A stretch of 64,000 bases of DNA, taken from NCBI RefSeq assembly GCF_025370785.1, contig NZ_JAMXFA010000007.1, positions 164,604 to 228,603 of the forward strand. Reading direction: 5' to 3'. The DNA is from Laspinema olomoucense D3b (GTDB lineage: Bacteria; Cyanobacteriota; Cyanobacteriia; Cyanobacteriales; Laspinemataceae). Of the stretch, positions 35,135 to 43,659 are shown in pieces (the stretch's first letter is position 1; every line of letters starts with the position of its first letter). Position numbers and translations under genes: made by a program. The notes under the pieces were generated by a model. The model did no database searches. It was not told the DNA's origin and saw nothing but the letters and a program-made list of their open reading frames with translations.

Positions 35135-35815
35135 CTACAATCCTAAAAGGGTAACGGCGATATTCCCGGAAAAGCAGACATCGACATCGGTACCGGGGGT
35201 GCGATCGCGCAATCCGTAAACCCCTTCATAATAGTAATACTCATCTTCAATGCGATATTTAACCGGCAACGGTTGAGTTGAAGGTTGACAAAATACGATC
35301 TGGGGTTCCGGTTCGTCAGGTTCGAGAAAGGGTAGGTTTACATTCCAAAAAGTGCCGGGTTCAAGAGGGCGATCAAATAATTCCTGCAAGACGGTGATCG
35401 CTAACTGGGTCGTCCGTTCCCACTCCACCAGGCGTCCGCCTTTGCGATATTGAGAAATCGCGACGCCTGGAATGCCGTGGATGGCAGCTTCCCGGACTGC
35501 GGCAACAGTTCCGGAGAGGTAAACATCGATGCCGAGATTACCGCCGTTGTTGATACCAGACAGCACCCAAGCGGCATCGGGACAGAGACAAGAGAGGGCA
35601 ATGCGAGTACAATCGGCAGGGGTTCCGCCGATCGCATATTCCGTTGTGGACCGGCGATCAACGTGAATGGGGCGATCGGTAATCACCTGATGACCACATC
35701 CCGATAATCCCTCTCGGGGTGCCACCATCACGGTTTTGTGATCGCTAACGGCATTCAGAAGGGCTTGAATACCAGGGGCGTCTATTCCATCGTCGTTGGT
35801 TAAAATCAGGGTCAT
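35135..35815 (-). CDS. surE: 5'/3'-nucleotidase SurE
   Basis: 226 residues from ATG 35815, which has GAGG about ten bases upstream. It begins MTLILTNDDGIDAPG, with the metal-binding Asp pair, followed by PREGLSGCGHQVI and LSGINNGGNLG. It dephosphorylates nucleoside 5'- and 3'-monophosphates and can act on polyphosphate. A longer frame to 35905 adds 30 unconserved residues. The CSP41-like gene lies 75 bases downstream on the same strand. Confidence 0.94.
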   Translation of the reverse strand: MTLILTNDDGIDAPGIQALLNAVSDHKTVMVAPREGLSGCGHQVITDRPIHVDRRSTTEYAIGGTPADCTRIALSCLCPDAAWVLSGINNGGNLGIDVYLSGTVAAVREAAIHGIPGVAISQYRKGGRLVEWERTTQLAITVLQELFDRPLEPGTFWNVNLPFLEPDEPEPQIVFCQPSTQPLPVKYRIEDEYYYYEGVYGLRDRTPGTDVDVCFSGNIAVTLLGL

Positions 35816-36223
35816 TAATTTTTTCCTCGGGTTCGTTTCCTTCGCGGCGATCGCCATCAACTTTCTAGAATACCTGCAATTGCAGCCAACGCCTTTCACG
35901 CTCAAATTTAAGGTACCAGTCTTTTTTGTTTATCCCTCGAAAATCAGTAGCATCCTGGCTATAACCCGGGTTTCTTTACAAAGAGCTACCCCATTAGCAA
36001 CCATTCTGGTCCAGAAATCCGGTTGCCTGTCCAATTATTTAATAGATAGCCGGATGCCCTAGGCTTAAAACTTTCAGCCAAATTAACCAATTTTGTGTTC
36101 TATTTAGCGGCGGTTAGATGCAAAAAAGGGATAGACTTAATAAGCTAACCTTAATCCGTTTTTTTGAAGTCTTCTATTATTCTTTTCCATTCACTCCAGG
36201 CCCCACCATCAGTGTTGACAAAT
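35816..36223. other. Divergent intergenic region, surE / HEAT protein
   Basis: It contains a diverged copy of the GGGTTTCTT...CCGGTT repeat around 35968-36030. Promoters for both genes should be here but are not resolved. Confidence 0.4.
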
Positions 36224-37732
36224 ATGCCATCTGCTCCCACTCTCCTCAGCCAGCTCCCGTATTTGAGTGATGAGACTCTAAAACGTGACTATCTCAACCG
36301 CTTGCAATGGACGGATTCCATTGCGAATACGCTGGCAAAGGTGGCCGATCGCGCGGAAGCCATTCGGATGGTAAAATTAGGCTTTGAAATTGATTTAAAA
36401 CTGGGTACAAAACTCGCGGGTTCGGTTAAAAATCCTTTTCAGGAAGAAGCATTAGAATTGCTTGATCGCCAGGTCTTGCCGCCCACCTTAAAAATTCGAC
36501 TGTTTGGAATCAGTGGTTCTAATTATGCGATTCCTTATTTAGAAAAAGCTTTAAATGATCCGGATTATCGGATCAGAGAAAATGCCCTAGAAGCGTTAGG
36601 GGCGATCGCCTCCTTAGCGGTGGTATTTCCCCTGATTCAAGGGATGAATGATAAAATGCCCAGCATTCGCCAAAAATCCGCCGAAATCCTGGGGAATTTG
36701 GGGTATAATACGGGAATTGATGCTTTGATTTTAGCCTTAGAAGACTCTGATCGCACTGTGCCATTAAGTGCGGCAGAAGCCCTGGGAAAAATTGCCACGC
36801 CCGTGGCGATTACGGCGCTTAAAAAAGTGTTTTCTAATCAAGATTATTCCCCTACTTGGTGGAGTGTGGCAGTTGCCTTGGGAAAACTGGGCGATCGGCC
36901 AGCCCTTGATAGCATTTTGGCCGCATTAAATCATTCTGCCACTAATACCCGAATTGCGGCAGCGGATGCCTTAGGAGAAATTGGTAGTGAAGAAACCATT
37001 GCAGCATTGCTTAATACATTAGGCGATTCCCATGAATTTGTGCGCACTCGTGCCGCCTATGGATTAGCTAAAATTGATCAGGATTCAGTCGTTGAAAAAC
37101 TGATTTTGGCTTTAAATCATCCGCGATATTTAGTTCGAGAAAGTGCAGCGATCGCCCTGGGGGAAATTGGCACAACTGCGGCAGAAAATGCCCTCACTGC
37201 CGCCTTAACAGACCCGAATGAATGGGTGCAACTCCGCGCCCAACAAGGGTTAGAGCGAATCCAGGCTGCGATGATCGCACCCGCCGGTGGAAATAACCAA
37301 AACTCAGCGATCGAGCTATCTAAACCCCTAGAGGAAATCCTCGACAATCTGGCGGATACTTCGAGTTTTGTTCGGGAAAAAGCAGCTAAAATATTAGGCA
37401 AAATTGGGTCGGACCGGGCAGTAGAATCCTTGCTGAATGTTGCTTTAACTGATAATACTTATTCCGTGCGAAAAACGGCAATAGAGGCATTAGGAAATCT
37501 GGGAACTGCTGTAGCAGTCGATGCTTTACTTTATACCTTGAATGAAGGAAATAGTTTAGTGCGTCAACAGGTAGGGGAAGTGTTAGCCCAGATGGGTGAA
37601 GGGGAAATTGTGCCTCTACTGTGGCACGATTTATTCACGAATGGAGATTTATATTTACTGGATGCGATCGCCTCGATTCAAGCACGCTGTGGGTATTACA
37701 GTCCATTGAGTTTTCAAGACCCTTCCACTTAA
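36224..37732 (+). CDS. HEAT-repeat protein (PBS lyase HEAT-like)
   Basis: 502 residues from ATG 36224. From about residue 95 on it is a row of helical repeats with the pattern D..VR..AA.ALG.IG, for example RIRENALEALGAIAS, TRIAAADALGEIGS, LVRESAAIALGEIGT and SVRKTAIEALGNLGT. Such solenoids act in protein binding; some cyanobacterial members are bilin lyases or phycobilisome-degradation factors. This one is too long for CpcE/F and has no neighbouring phycobilisome genes, so its partner is unknown. Confidence 0.9.
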   Translation: MPSAPTLLSQLPYLSDETLKRDYLNRLQWTDSIANTLAKVADRAEAIRMVKLGFEIDLKLGTKLAGSVKNPFQEEALELLDRQVLPPTLKIRLFGISGSNYAIPYLEKALNDPDYRIRENALEALGAIASLAVVFPLIQGMNDKMPSIRQKSAEILGNLGYNTGIDALILALEDSDRTVPLSAAEALGKIATPVAITALKKVFSNQDYSPTWWSVAVALGKLGDRPALDSILAALNHSATNTRIAAADALGEIGSEETIAALLNTLGDSHEFVRTRAAYGLAKIDQDSVVEKLILALNHPRYLVRESAAIALGEIGTTAAENALTAALTDPNEWVQLRAQQGLERIQAAMIAPAGGNNQNSAIELSKPLEEILDNLADTSSFVREKAAKILGKIGSDRAVESLLNVALTDNTYSVRKTAIEALGNLGTAVAVDALLYTLNEGNSLVRQQVGEVLAQMGEGEIVPLLWHDLFTNGDLYLLDAIASIQARCGYYSPLSFQDPST

Positions 37733-37763
37733 AATTGGATCAAGTTTCATCCCTGAAAAAGTC

Positions 37764-37783
37764 GGCGCACAGGGGTGTGCGCC
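37764..37783. repeat. GGCGCAC...GTGCGCC hairpin
   Basis: A 7-bp perfect stem around AGGGGT lies 30 bases after the HEAT gene. It is related to the longer hairpin at 52075-52102 (GGGCGCACTCTTGTGCGCCC). Together with nearby GGACTTACGCAT sequence it is dispersed repeat material between convergent genes. Confidence 0.5.
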
Positions 37784-37918
37784 ATACCCGAAAAGAAACT
37801 CAGAAAGGACTTACGCATCCCCTCCATAGGGAGTAGAGTCAGAACAGGACTGATTCTTACTATCTATGGAGTTAAATCTCCAAATTGGCGTAACTCCTAT
37901 CCGGGATTGGGGACGAAT

Positions 37919-38527
37919 TTATAACCCAGTATAGTTGCGCAGGGCAGTGTGAGTTTTTAACCCCACAACACCATCAGCTTCTAAACCGTAGTCTTTTTGG
38001 AACTGTTTGATAGCCGCTTCAGTTTCTTCATTAAAAACCCCATCCATTTTTTGATAATCGAAGTATTTTAATGAACTTAACTGCCGTTGAACTCTTAAAA
38101 CCGTTCCGCCAGTGCTTCCGAGTCGTACTGTTGGTTGACTTGTCGGTTCAGGAGTTTGAGGATAGTCTTTTTCAAGGGCAGCTTTCGTTTCGGGACCAAC
38201 AATTCCATCAGGAGTTAATCCATTTTTCGCTTGAAACTCCATGACGGCGTGTTTAGTCAAGTCGCCATAGTAACCGGATTTTTCAGGGGTAAAATAACCA
38301 AGTTCCTGCAAACGATATTGCAGTTGGGTAATTTCTGAACCGGCATCTCCAGGACGAATCAGTGCAACTGCGGGAAAACCCATCGCCAGGAAGGAGGTGA
38401 CAGCACCCAGGGCCAGTGCTCCGATCCGGTTACCCCAGCCTTTTTTAGGCCAGTTTACCTGGATTGAGGGGATTTCTAACGGTTCATTATAGGCTTCAGC
38501 AAGATGGATGTATGCAAGAGACTCCAT
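37919..38527 (-). CDS. Peptidoglycan-binding protein with two PG_binding_1 domains
   Basis: 202 residues. A hydrophobic segment (ALALGAVTSFLAMGFPAVAL) at 37-56 is an uncleaved anchor or late signal. Two PG_binding_1 repeats follow: GSEITQLQYRLQELGYF to TPDGIVGPETKAALE, and TVLRVQRQLSSLKYF to EADGVVGLKTHTALR. There is no catalytic domain, so it probably anchors to the cell wall by itself. Its upstream region is the G-rich minisatellite at 38620-38769. Confidence 0.88.
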   Translation of the reverse strand: MESLAYIHLAEAYNEPLEIPSIQVNWPKKGWGNRIGALALGAVTSFLAMGFPAVALIRPGDAGSEITQLQYRLQELGYFTPEKSGYYGDLTKHAVMEFQAKNGLTPDGIVGPETKAALEKDYPQTPEPTSQPTVRLGSTGGTVLRVQRQLSSLKYFDYQKMDGVFNEETEAAIKQFQKDYGLEADGVVGLKTHTALRNYTGL

Positions 38528-38619
38528 TGCGTTAACTCCTCGGGTAGATCTACCAAGATTTTAATCGCGATCGCCCCCTTTTGGGATCCCATATCTTGAA
38601 AATTTTTCTTAAGGAAACC

Positions 38620-38769
38620 GGGATGGGGGATGGGGGATGGGGAGGATGGGGGAGATGGGGGGATGGGGAGGATGGGGGAGACCGCCATCGAGATGGGGGA
38701 GACCGCCATCGAGATGGGGGGATGGGGGAGATGGGGGAGACCGCCATCGAGATGGGGGAGATGGGGGAT
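38620..38769. repeat. G-rich minisatellite, block 1
   Basis: Tandem units of GATGGGGGA alternate with three copies of ACCGCCATCGAGATGGGGG. The plus strand is a run of GGGG blocks able to form G-quadruplexes. The same unit occurs inverted in the block at 40749-40986. It lies just upstream of the peptidoglycan-binding gene. Confidence 0.85.
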
Positions 38770-38862
38770 TCGATTGACTTTAGGAACTCCTTGCGGTTCT
38801 TTCCTCTGGGTACGGGAGGGGACTGGGATGATTATTTTTAGAAATTATACAGTATAGATGAT

Positions 38863-39111
38863 ATGACAGAAACTCTTTTACCACCGCAACTGCCTCACGA
38901 TGACAACTCACAACCAGGAGATATTCCTGTACCCAACCGTTTATGATTATGCTCACTATTCCCTTTGGGTTAAAGTGATCCATTAGGATTTCCCCGGGGT
39001 GTGGCGATCGCGTTGGGGTTAACTGCTTCTACGGCGATCGCCTTGCTGGTGGTTCCTGGGTTATATTTACTGCTGACTCCAAAATCCTCTGTAGCAGCAG
39101 AACAATTGGAA
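38863..39111 (+). pseudogene. Broken small membrane protein gene (tentative)
   Basis: A frame starting at ATG 38863 reads MTETLLPPQLPHDDNSQPGD and stops at 38946. A second piece from about 38974 reads SDPLGFPRGVAIALG and continues into a hydrophobic segment (TASTAIALLVVPGLYLLL), ending at 39111. The middle reads sensibly in another frame (FMIMLTIPFGLK). Together they look like one protein of about 80 residues with one membrane helix, broken by shifts or stops. A GTG at 39001 could still make a 36-residue peptide. Confidence 0.35.
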
Positions 39112-39179
39112 TAAAGGTCCAAAAATGAGTCCTGATCTGGATAAAATGCAACAGAACCCCCGAATGTTTTAAAGGTACT

Positions 39180-40103
39180 GTGGAAGGATTTCTGAATCTC
39201 AATAAACCCCCTGGCATGACCTCTCATGACTGCGTATCCCGGATCCGAAGACTGTTGCGAACTAAGCGTGTGGGACATGGTGGAACCTTAGATCCAGCAG
39301 CAACGGGCGTCTTACCGATCGCCATTGGTAAGGCAACGCGCCTGCTGCAATACCTGCGCCAAGATAAAGCATATCAGGCAACTGTGCGTCTAGGAATCAC
39401 CACCACCACCGATGATTTAGAAGGGGAAACCGTCACCTCGGCAGCAGTTCCCCAACTCACGCGGGAACAGGTAGCGGCGCAATTACCGCAATTTCTGGGG
39501 AAAATTTCCCAAATTCCCCCCGCCTACAGTGCGATTCAGGTGCAGGGGAAGCGGTTGTATGATTTAGCAAGAGCAGGGGAAACCATCGAAGTCCCGAGTC
39601 GGGTGGTAGAAGTGCATAATATCCAGGTGTTGGAGTGGCGGGAGGGGGATTTTCCTGAAATCGACCTGGCGATCGCCTGTGGACCCGGGACCTATATCCG
39701 GGCGCTCGCCCGGGACCTGGGTGCTGTCTTGCAAACCGGCGGTACTCTCGCACATCTCACCCGGACCGAAAGCTGTGGGTTACCCCTGAAGGAGAGTTTA
39801 ACCTTTGAGGATATCGAAACTCAAACCAGTCAGGGGACATTTCAACTCATCCCACCAGCTACCGTGTTAGCGCATTTAAGTCAGATTCCTTTAAATTCTA
39901 ACGATGGCCGTCGCTGGTGCCAAGGTCAACGAATTCCCCTGGCAGAGTTAAGAGAAATTGTCCCCCCTGTGCGGATTTATGCAGAAGATGGCACATTTTT
40001 GGGAATTAGCGAGATTGAATCAACCGATAGCGACTGGGTTTTAGTGCCGAAAATGGTGTTCGAGCCGGATTTTGGGAAAGATGAAGGAAGAAGTTTGTCC
40101 TAA
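39180..40103 (+). CDS. truB: tRNA pseudouridine-55 synthase TruB
   Basis: It makes pseudouridine in the T-loop of tRNAs. 307 residues starting at [19 protein letters not shown], then the catalytic [15 protein letters not shown] with the active Asp, [17 protein letters not shown] and [12 protein letters not shown]. The C-terminal part is a reduced PUA-like domain. The start is set by the family N-terminus. Confidence 0.95.
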   Translation: MEGFLNLNKPPGMTSHDCVSRIRRLLRTKRVGHGGTLDPAATGVLPIAIGKATRLLQYLRQDKAYQATVRLGITTTTDDLEGETVTSAAVPQLTREQVAAQLPQFLGKISQIPPAYSAIQVQGKRLYDLARAGETIEVPSRVVEVHNIQVLEWREGDFPEIDLAIACGPGTYIRALARDLGAVLQTGGTLAHLTRTESCGLPLKESLTFEDIETQTSQGTFQLIPPATVLAHLSQIPLNSNDGRRWCQGQRIPLAELREIVPPVRIYAEDGTFLGISEIESTDSDWVLVPKMVFEPDFGKDEGRSLS

Positions 40104-40250
40104 CGGTTTTAGTCGTTATTTGAACATTTAGTTATCTCTCAAACTAGACCCGTCGTATCCTGATTAGGCATTCCCAGGAGCTGCCTGGGAATGCCTGAAA
40201 CGACTTCAGTCGTTCTTTCCCTTAAATGATAATAATTATAATGTGATTTT

Positions 40251-40703
40251 CTATCGTCTAAAATCTAAAACATTAGAACCTTGATTGGGGCGATCCAGCC
40301 CAGATGTGACCCACTGAATACAGGCTTGTTCTGACTTAAATATTTTAGGGGCGGCGACATTTTGTAAGTTATCGGGCTTATAATGGTCATAAAAAAACTT
40401 ATCGGCCATTTGATAAATAATGATTAAATTTTCGCGATAAGTATAGCGATGTTTAAAGATATCCAGACTTTCTTCTACATCAGAATGAATAGATAAGTGT
40501 TCTTTGGCGATCGCGATAATTCCTTCGAGGCTAGAGGAATGAATGCCTGCCGGATTATGAGCCTTATGCAAATTCCCCCGATGTCCTAATTCGGAAAGCA
40601 ACTGATAGGAATAGATTTGGTCCGTATCGACGGTGCCAAATACATAAGGAATAATCAAGTGACCGCAATCGGCGATCGAATATTCGTAAAGTAAACGAGT
40701 CAT
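40251..40703 (-). CDS. Hypothetical protein
   Basis: 150 residues from ATG 40703; a GTG at 40745 would extend it to the edge of the minisatellite. The sequence is ordinary and globular (TRLLYEYSIADCGHLIIPY, YTYRENLIIIYQMADKFFYD) with no membrane segment. No family is recognised. Its upstream region is the G/C-rich minisatellite, so its promoter may lie within or beyond that block, perhaps with the thioesterase gene. Confidence 0.7.
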   Translation of the reverse strand: MTRLLYEYSIADCGHLIIPYVFGTVDTDQIYSYQLLSELGHRGNLHKAHNPAGIHSSSLEGIIAIAKEHLSIHSDVEESLDIFKHRYTYRENLIIIYQMADKFFYDHYKPDNLQNVAAPKIFKSEQACIQWVTSGLDRPNQGSNVLDFRR

Positions 40704-40748
40704 GATGGTGGGGTCAATGGGGTTGGGTAACCCAAATTTTATCACCTT

Positions 40749-40986
40749 GGGGATGGGGGATGGGGGATGGGGAGGATAGGGGGGATGGGGAGGATAGGGG
40801 GGATGGGGAGGATAGGGAGGATGGGGAGGATAGGGGGATGGCGGAAGTTCTGCTTCCCCATCTGCCCCATCTCCCCCATCTCCCCCATCTGCCCCATCTC
40901 CCCCATCTCGATGGCGGTCTCCCCCATCTTCCCCATCTCCCCCATCTTCCCCATCTCCCCCATCTCCCCCATCTCCCCCACTCCCC
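40749..40986. repeat. G-rich/C-rich minisatellite, block 2 (inverted halves)
   Basis: The left half (40749-40843) is G-rich with units GGATGGGGAGGATAGGGG; the right half (40853-40986) is C-rich with units CCCCATCTCCCCCATCT. A small hairpin (GGAAGTTCTGCTTCC) joins them. The halves can fold into one long hairpin. The unit CCCATCTCGATGGCGGTCTC is the reverse complement of the unit in block 1. It touches the stop codon of the thioesterase gene. Confidence 0.85.
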
Positions 40987-41474
40987 TACCGGGAGAGTTT
41001 AACTAAGGCATCTTTGACTGATTCAGGCAATTGACGCATAATTTTTCCCTTTTCCATATCCACGGTAACGAGGGTAACTACTCCGGTGAGGTACAAGTCT
41101 TGTCCATCGAGGGACTGAATCTGATATTCCCAATTGAGGCGGACCCCATCCATTTCTAGCATTCGGGTTCTGACTAGGGCCTGGGTGCCGAGTTTCATGG
41201 GTTTGTGGTAGCGCAAGGCTAACTCAACCACGGGTAAATCGCACCCCAGGGCGACTAAATCGGCAAAATTGACCCCGATCGCCCGCAAGGATTCGACTCG
41301 CGCCTCTTCCATCCAGGTTAAGTAGGTGCCATGCCAAACGATGCCCGCATAGTCGGTATGATGGGGATAGGCCCTGACGGGGTACTCAAACCATCCTTCC
41401 GGGGATTTTTCGCCAAGGCGGGCGATCGCCTGGGTTGGGGGGAGTTGGGGTTGTGTCTCTTTTTCCTCAGCCAT
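40986..41474 (-). CDS. Hotdog-fold acyl-CoA thioesterase, DHNA-CoA hydrolase-like
   Basis: 162 residues. HHTDYAGIVWHGTYLTWMEE carries the catalytic Asp of the 4-hydroxybenzoyl-CoA thioesterase family. Cyanobacterial members of this type hydrolyse 1,4-dihydroxy-2-naphthoyl-CoA in phylloquinone synthesis; the window has no other men genes, so the substrate is inferred. The stop codon lies at the edge of the minisatellite. Confidence 0.87.
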   Translation of the reverse strand: MAEEKETQPQLPPTQAIARLGEKSPEGWFEYPVRAYPHHTDYAGIVWHGTYLTWMEEARVESLRAIGVNFADLVALGCDLPVVELALRYHKPMKLGTQALVRTRMLEMDGVRLNWEYQIQSLDGQDLYLTGVVTLVTVDMEKGKIMRQLPESVKDALVKLSR

Positions 41475-41665
41475 GTTACAAATTGATCCAAAACTCTACA
41501 TTTCTACAAATTTTCAGTAGGTAATAAGTCTTACATTAAAGATGAAATACCTAAATCGGGCAATCTCTGTGGTCGTTTACCGCGATCGCTAGAGCTTTCC
41601 CGAAACCGACTCAATTCAGGGATTCATCCCTACATATTATGCTGTTGTAGCCAGGAGCTAAACTT

Positions 41666-42493
41666 ATGATCCAAAAAATATTAGTGGCAGTGGCAGGACG
41701 AGGACTCTGTGAAGAGATGGTTAAGATGTTGATGGACATCCCCTCGTTTCAAACCGCCTCAGTGACTGTACTGCACGTGGTGGCCCCGGAAGTAACCGCT
41801 GATGCGATGGCGGATAAGTTGGCAGAGGGTGGCAAAATCCTCGCTGATGCGGTCAAATTTTTGAATATCGACCCCAGCAAAGTTAATCCCCGTCTGAAGC
41901 AGGGAGACCCGAAAACCGTCGTTTGTGAAGTGGCAGAGGAAGAAAATGCCGACCTGATCGTAATTGGATCCCGCGCCTTGGGACGGTTGCAAGCAATTTT
42001 AGAAGGATCCGTAAGTCAGTACGTCTTCCAGCTTGCTTCCCGTCCGATGTTGCTGGTCAAAGATGATGTTTACGTTAAAAAAATTAAGCGAGTTCTCGTA
42101 GCGGTGGACAAATCCGACTCGGCGAAGCAATGTCTGGATTTGGCCCTGATGATGGTCAAAGATATTGATGGGGGACAGTTGGAGTTAGTCCATGTCTCCT
42201 CAAAACCTGTGGACAACCCAGAACAGGACCCGGTATTAGCTGCAGCGGTGGCGGAGGCGAAAAAATATGGCGTTTCCTATCGCTGCCATACGCCGAAAGG
42301 AAAAGCGGGAGAAGAAATTTGTCGCTTAGCGGATGATTTAAACGCGGATCTGGTGATGCTGGGTTCTCCCGATCGCCGTCCTAACATTGCTAAAAGCTTT
42401 GTGGACCTCGATCGCCTCTTAGGGGGGTCTCTGTCTGACTATGTGCGGGTTTATGCCAACTGTCCGGTGTTATTAGGTCGGACTTCTACCTAA
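41666..42493 (+). CDS. Tandem universal stress protein (UspA family)
   Basis: 275 residues with two Usp domains. Domain 1 (1-137) has KILVAVAGRG and DLIVIGSRALGRLQAILEGS; domain 2 (about 143-275) has RVLVAVDKSDSAKQCLDLAL and DLVMLGSPDRRPNIAKSF. The nucleotide loop in domain 1 is closer to the ATP-binding consensus than in domain 2. Such proteins respond to stress by binding ATP or partner proteins. The gene is followed by an inverted pair of dispersed repeats. Confidence 0.92.
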   Translation: MIQKILVAVAGRGLCEEMVKMLMDIPSFQTASVTVLHVVAPEVTADAMADKLAEGGKILADAVKFLNIDPSKVNPRLKQGDPKTVVCEVAEEENADLIVIGSRALGRLQAILEGSVSQYVFQLASRPMLLVKDDVYVKKIKRVLVAVDKSDSAKQCLDLALMMVKDIDGGQLELVHVSSKPVDNPEQDPVLAAAVAEAKKYGVSYRCHTPKGKAGEEICRLADDLNADLVMLGSPDRRPNIAKSFVDLDRLLGGSLSDYVRVYANCPVLLGRTST

Positions 42494-42535
42494 TCCCCAA
42501 TCCGGTTAAGGGAACTACAAAAAATAAAATATCCA

Positions 42536-42591
42536 AAACCCGCACCCTCAAGGGTGGGGCTACAAGGACAAAGCCTGCCTACGCAGGCTAA
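42536..42591 (+). repeat. Dispersed double-hairpin repeat, copy B
   Basis: AAACCCGCACCCTCAAGGGT then GGGGCTACAAGGACAAAG and GCCTGCCTACGCAGGC. It pairs almost perfectly with copy C at 42675-42732. Confidence 0.8.
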
Positions 42592-42674
42592 AAAAGTCTT
42601 GTTAGTTCCTTAACCATCGGATGCAATAGCAATTTATTTGTTGGAATACCCTTAAAAACAGTCCGTTTTCTCTA

Positions 42675-42732
42675 TAGCCTGCGTAGGCAGGCTTTGTTTG
42701 TATAGCCCCACCCTTGAGGGTGCGGGTTTTTT
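42675..42732 (-). repeat. Dispersed double-hairpin repeat, copy C (inverted)
   Basis: The reverse complement of copy B with a few changes, about 85 bases away. RNA from this region could form a 55-bp hairpin. Copy C ends in a T-run (GGGTTTTTTTA), so the pair may end the usp transcript. Confidence 0.8.
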
Positions 42733-42748
42733 TATGAGATTCGGACGA

Positions 42749-42782
42749 AAAAGGTGCCAAACGTTGCGTTTTGGCACCTTTT
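42749..42782. terminator. Bidirectional terminator between usp and psbM
   Basis: AAAAGGTGCCAAA (42749-42761) and TTTGGCACCTTTT (42770-42782) form a perfect 13-bp stem with an 8-base loop. Flanking A and T runs suit both strands, and the genes on both sides converge here. Confidence 0.8.
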
Positions 42783-42903
42783 ATTCAGGAGACCCTCGCC
42801 GGTAATTGGATGCGATCGCATCCCTTCCCGGCGACTGTCGGAGTTAGAACTTGAAGAAAGCACCCGGAACGGTTCCGAGTGCCAGACAAAGCCGCCCGTT
42901 AAT

Positions 42904-43014
42904 TTAGCTCTCTTTGCTTTTGCTGGCGGTTTGAATGTAGAGGATCAACAGGAACACGGCTGGGACGAGCACAAAAAGAAGGCTTGCCACAAATCCTAGG
43001 TCGTTAACTTGCAT
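42904..43014 (-). CDS. psbM: Photosystem II reaction centre protein M
   Basis: 36 residues, starting [14 protein letters not shown] and ending TASKSKES, with one transmembrane helix. It matches PsbM, a small subunit at the photosystem II dimer interface in the thylakoid membrane. The short length is normal. The ferredoxin gene lies about 140 bases upstream on the same strand. Transcription probably ends at 42749-42782. Confidence 0.93.
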   Translation of the reverse strand: MQVNDLGFVASLLFVLVPAVFLLILYIQTASKSKES

Positions 43015-43150
43015 AGAACCCCACTATTTTCTCAATCTTAAAATTCAATAAGATCAGAATATCATTATTGCTTGACTACAGTGAGGCTGATCGACCTAAA
43101 TTCTTGGAACCGACCTTTGGGGTGAGGGGACCCTATATTCAGGGCGGGGG

Positions 43151-43447
43151 TTAGGGCTTGGTTTTGACGCTCACGGGCCCATTCACCAGGGTTTGACAAG
43201 CCAGACGATAGCTGGGGGGCTTTTTCTTGAGTTTTTGATTTTCTACCGCCGTGCGATCGGAGAGATTTTCCATGCCTTCGACGACTTCGACAATGCAGGT
43301 GCCACATTGACCGTAACCGCCACAGTTCATCAATTTTCCGACAAACTTGTAGAGTTCGATTCCATTTTCTAAGGCTTTAAGCCGCAAGTTGGCTCCATCC
43401 GCCGCGACTACTTCCTTGTTTTCATCCACAAATTTGATATTAGGCAC
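43151..43447 (-). CDS. [2Fe-2S] ferredoxin
   Basis: 98 residues from GTG 43447, with GGAG seven bases upstream; the frame is open further but the extra residues are unconserved. Cluster ligands are Cys42, Cys48, Cys51 ([11 protein letters not shown]) and Cys84 (YRLACQ). The spacing matches plant-type-fold ferredoxins but differs from the main photosynthetic PetF, so it is a minor electron carrier. It lies upstream of psbM on the same strand. Confidence 0.9.
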   Translation of the reverse strand: MPNIKFVDENKEVVAADGANLRLKALENGIELYKFVGKLMNCGGYGQCGTCIVEVVEGMENLSDRTAVENQKLKKKPPSYRLACQTLVNGPVSVKTKP

Positions 43448-43603
43448 TTCTCTTCTCCATAGTTGCGATCGCGCGATACCGATTGGGGCCGATGAGTCGT
43501 CCAGGATTAAGCCAAGCCTGGGCACTGACTCAGGGCCGATGTTAGCTCCTCTCAAATTTTAGACTGTAATGTTAACTTCTGTAAAGACTGCCCCCATCCT
43601 GTA

Positions 43604-43625
43604 GGGGCAATTCACCAATTGCCCC
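43604..43625. repeat. GGGGCAATTCAC hairpin repeat, copy 2
   Basis: GGGGCAATT and AATTGCCCC pair around CACC. Same family as 9042-9071. It lies just after the TolC gene. Confidence 0.6.
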
Positions 43626-43659
43626 GAGATTTCAAATCCAGGTTGCCCCTTCCGCGAAC

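Noticed and set aside
38620..38769. CRISPR array
   Set aside because: The units are short, G-rich and not separated by unique spacers of constant length; no cas genes are present.
38581..38857. Two plus-strand frames rich in Gly, Asp and Trp
   Set aside because: Translations of the minisatellite at 38620-38769.
40742..41006. Three open frames with tandem HLPHLPHLPH or MGEMGEMG peptides
   Set aside because: They are translations of the minisatellite and have no other support.
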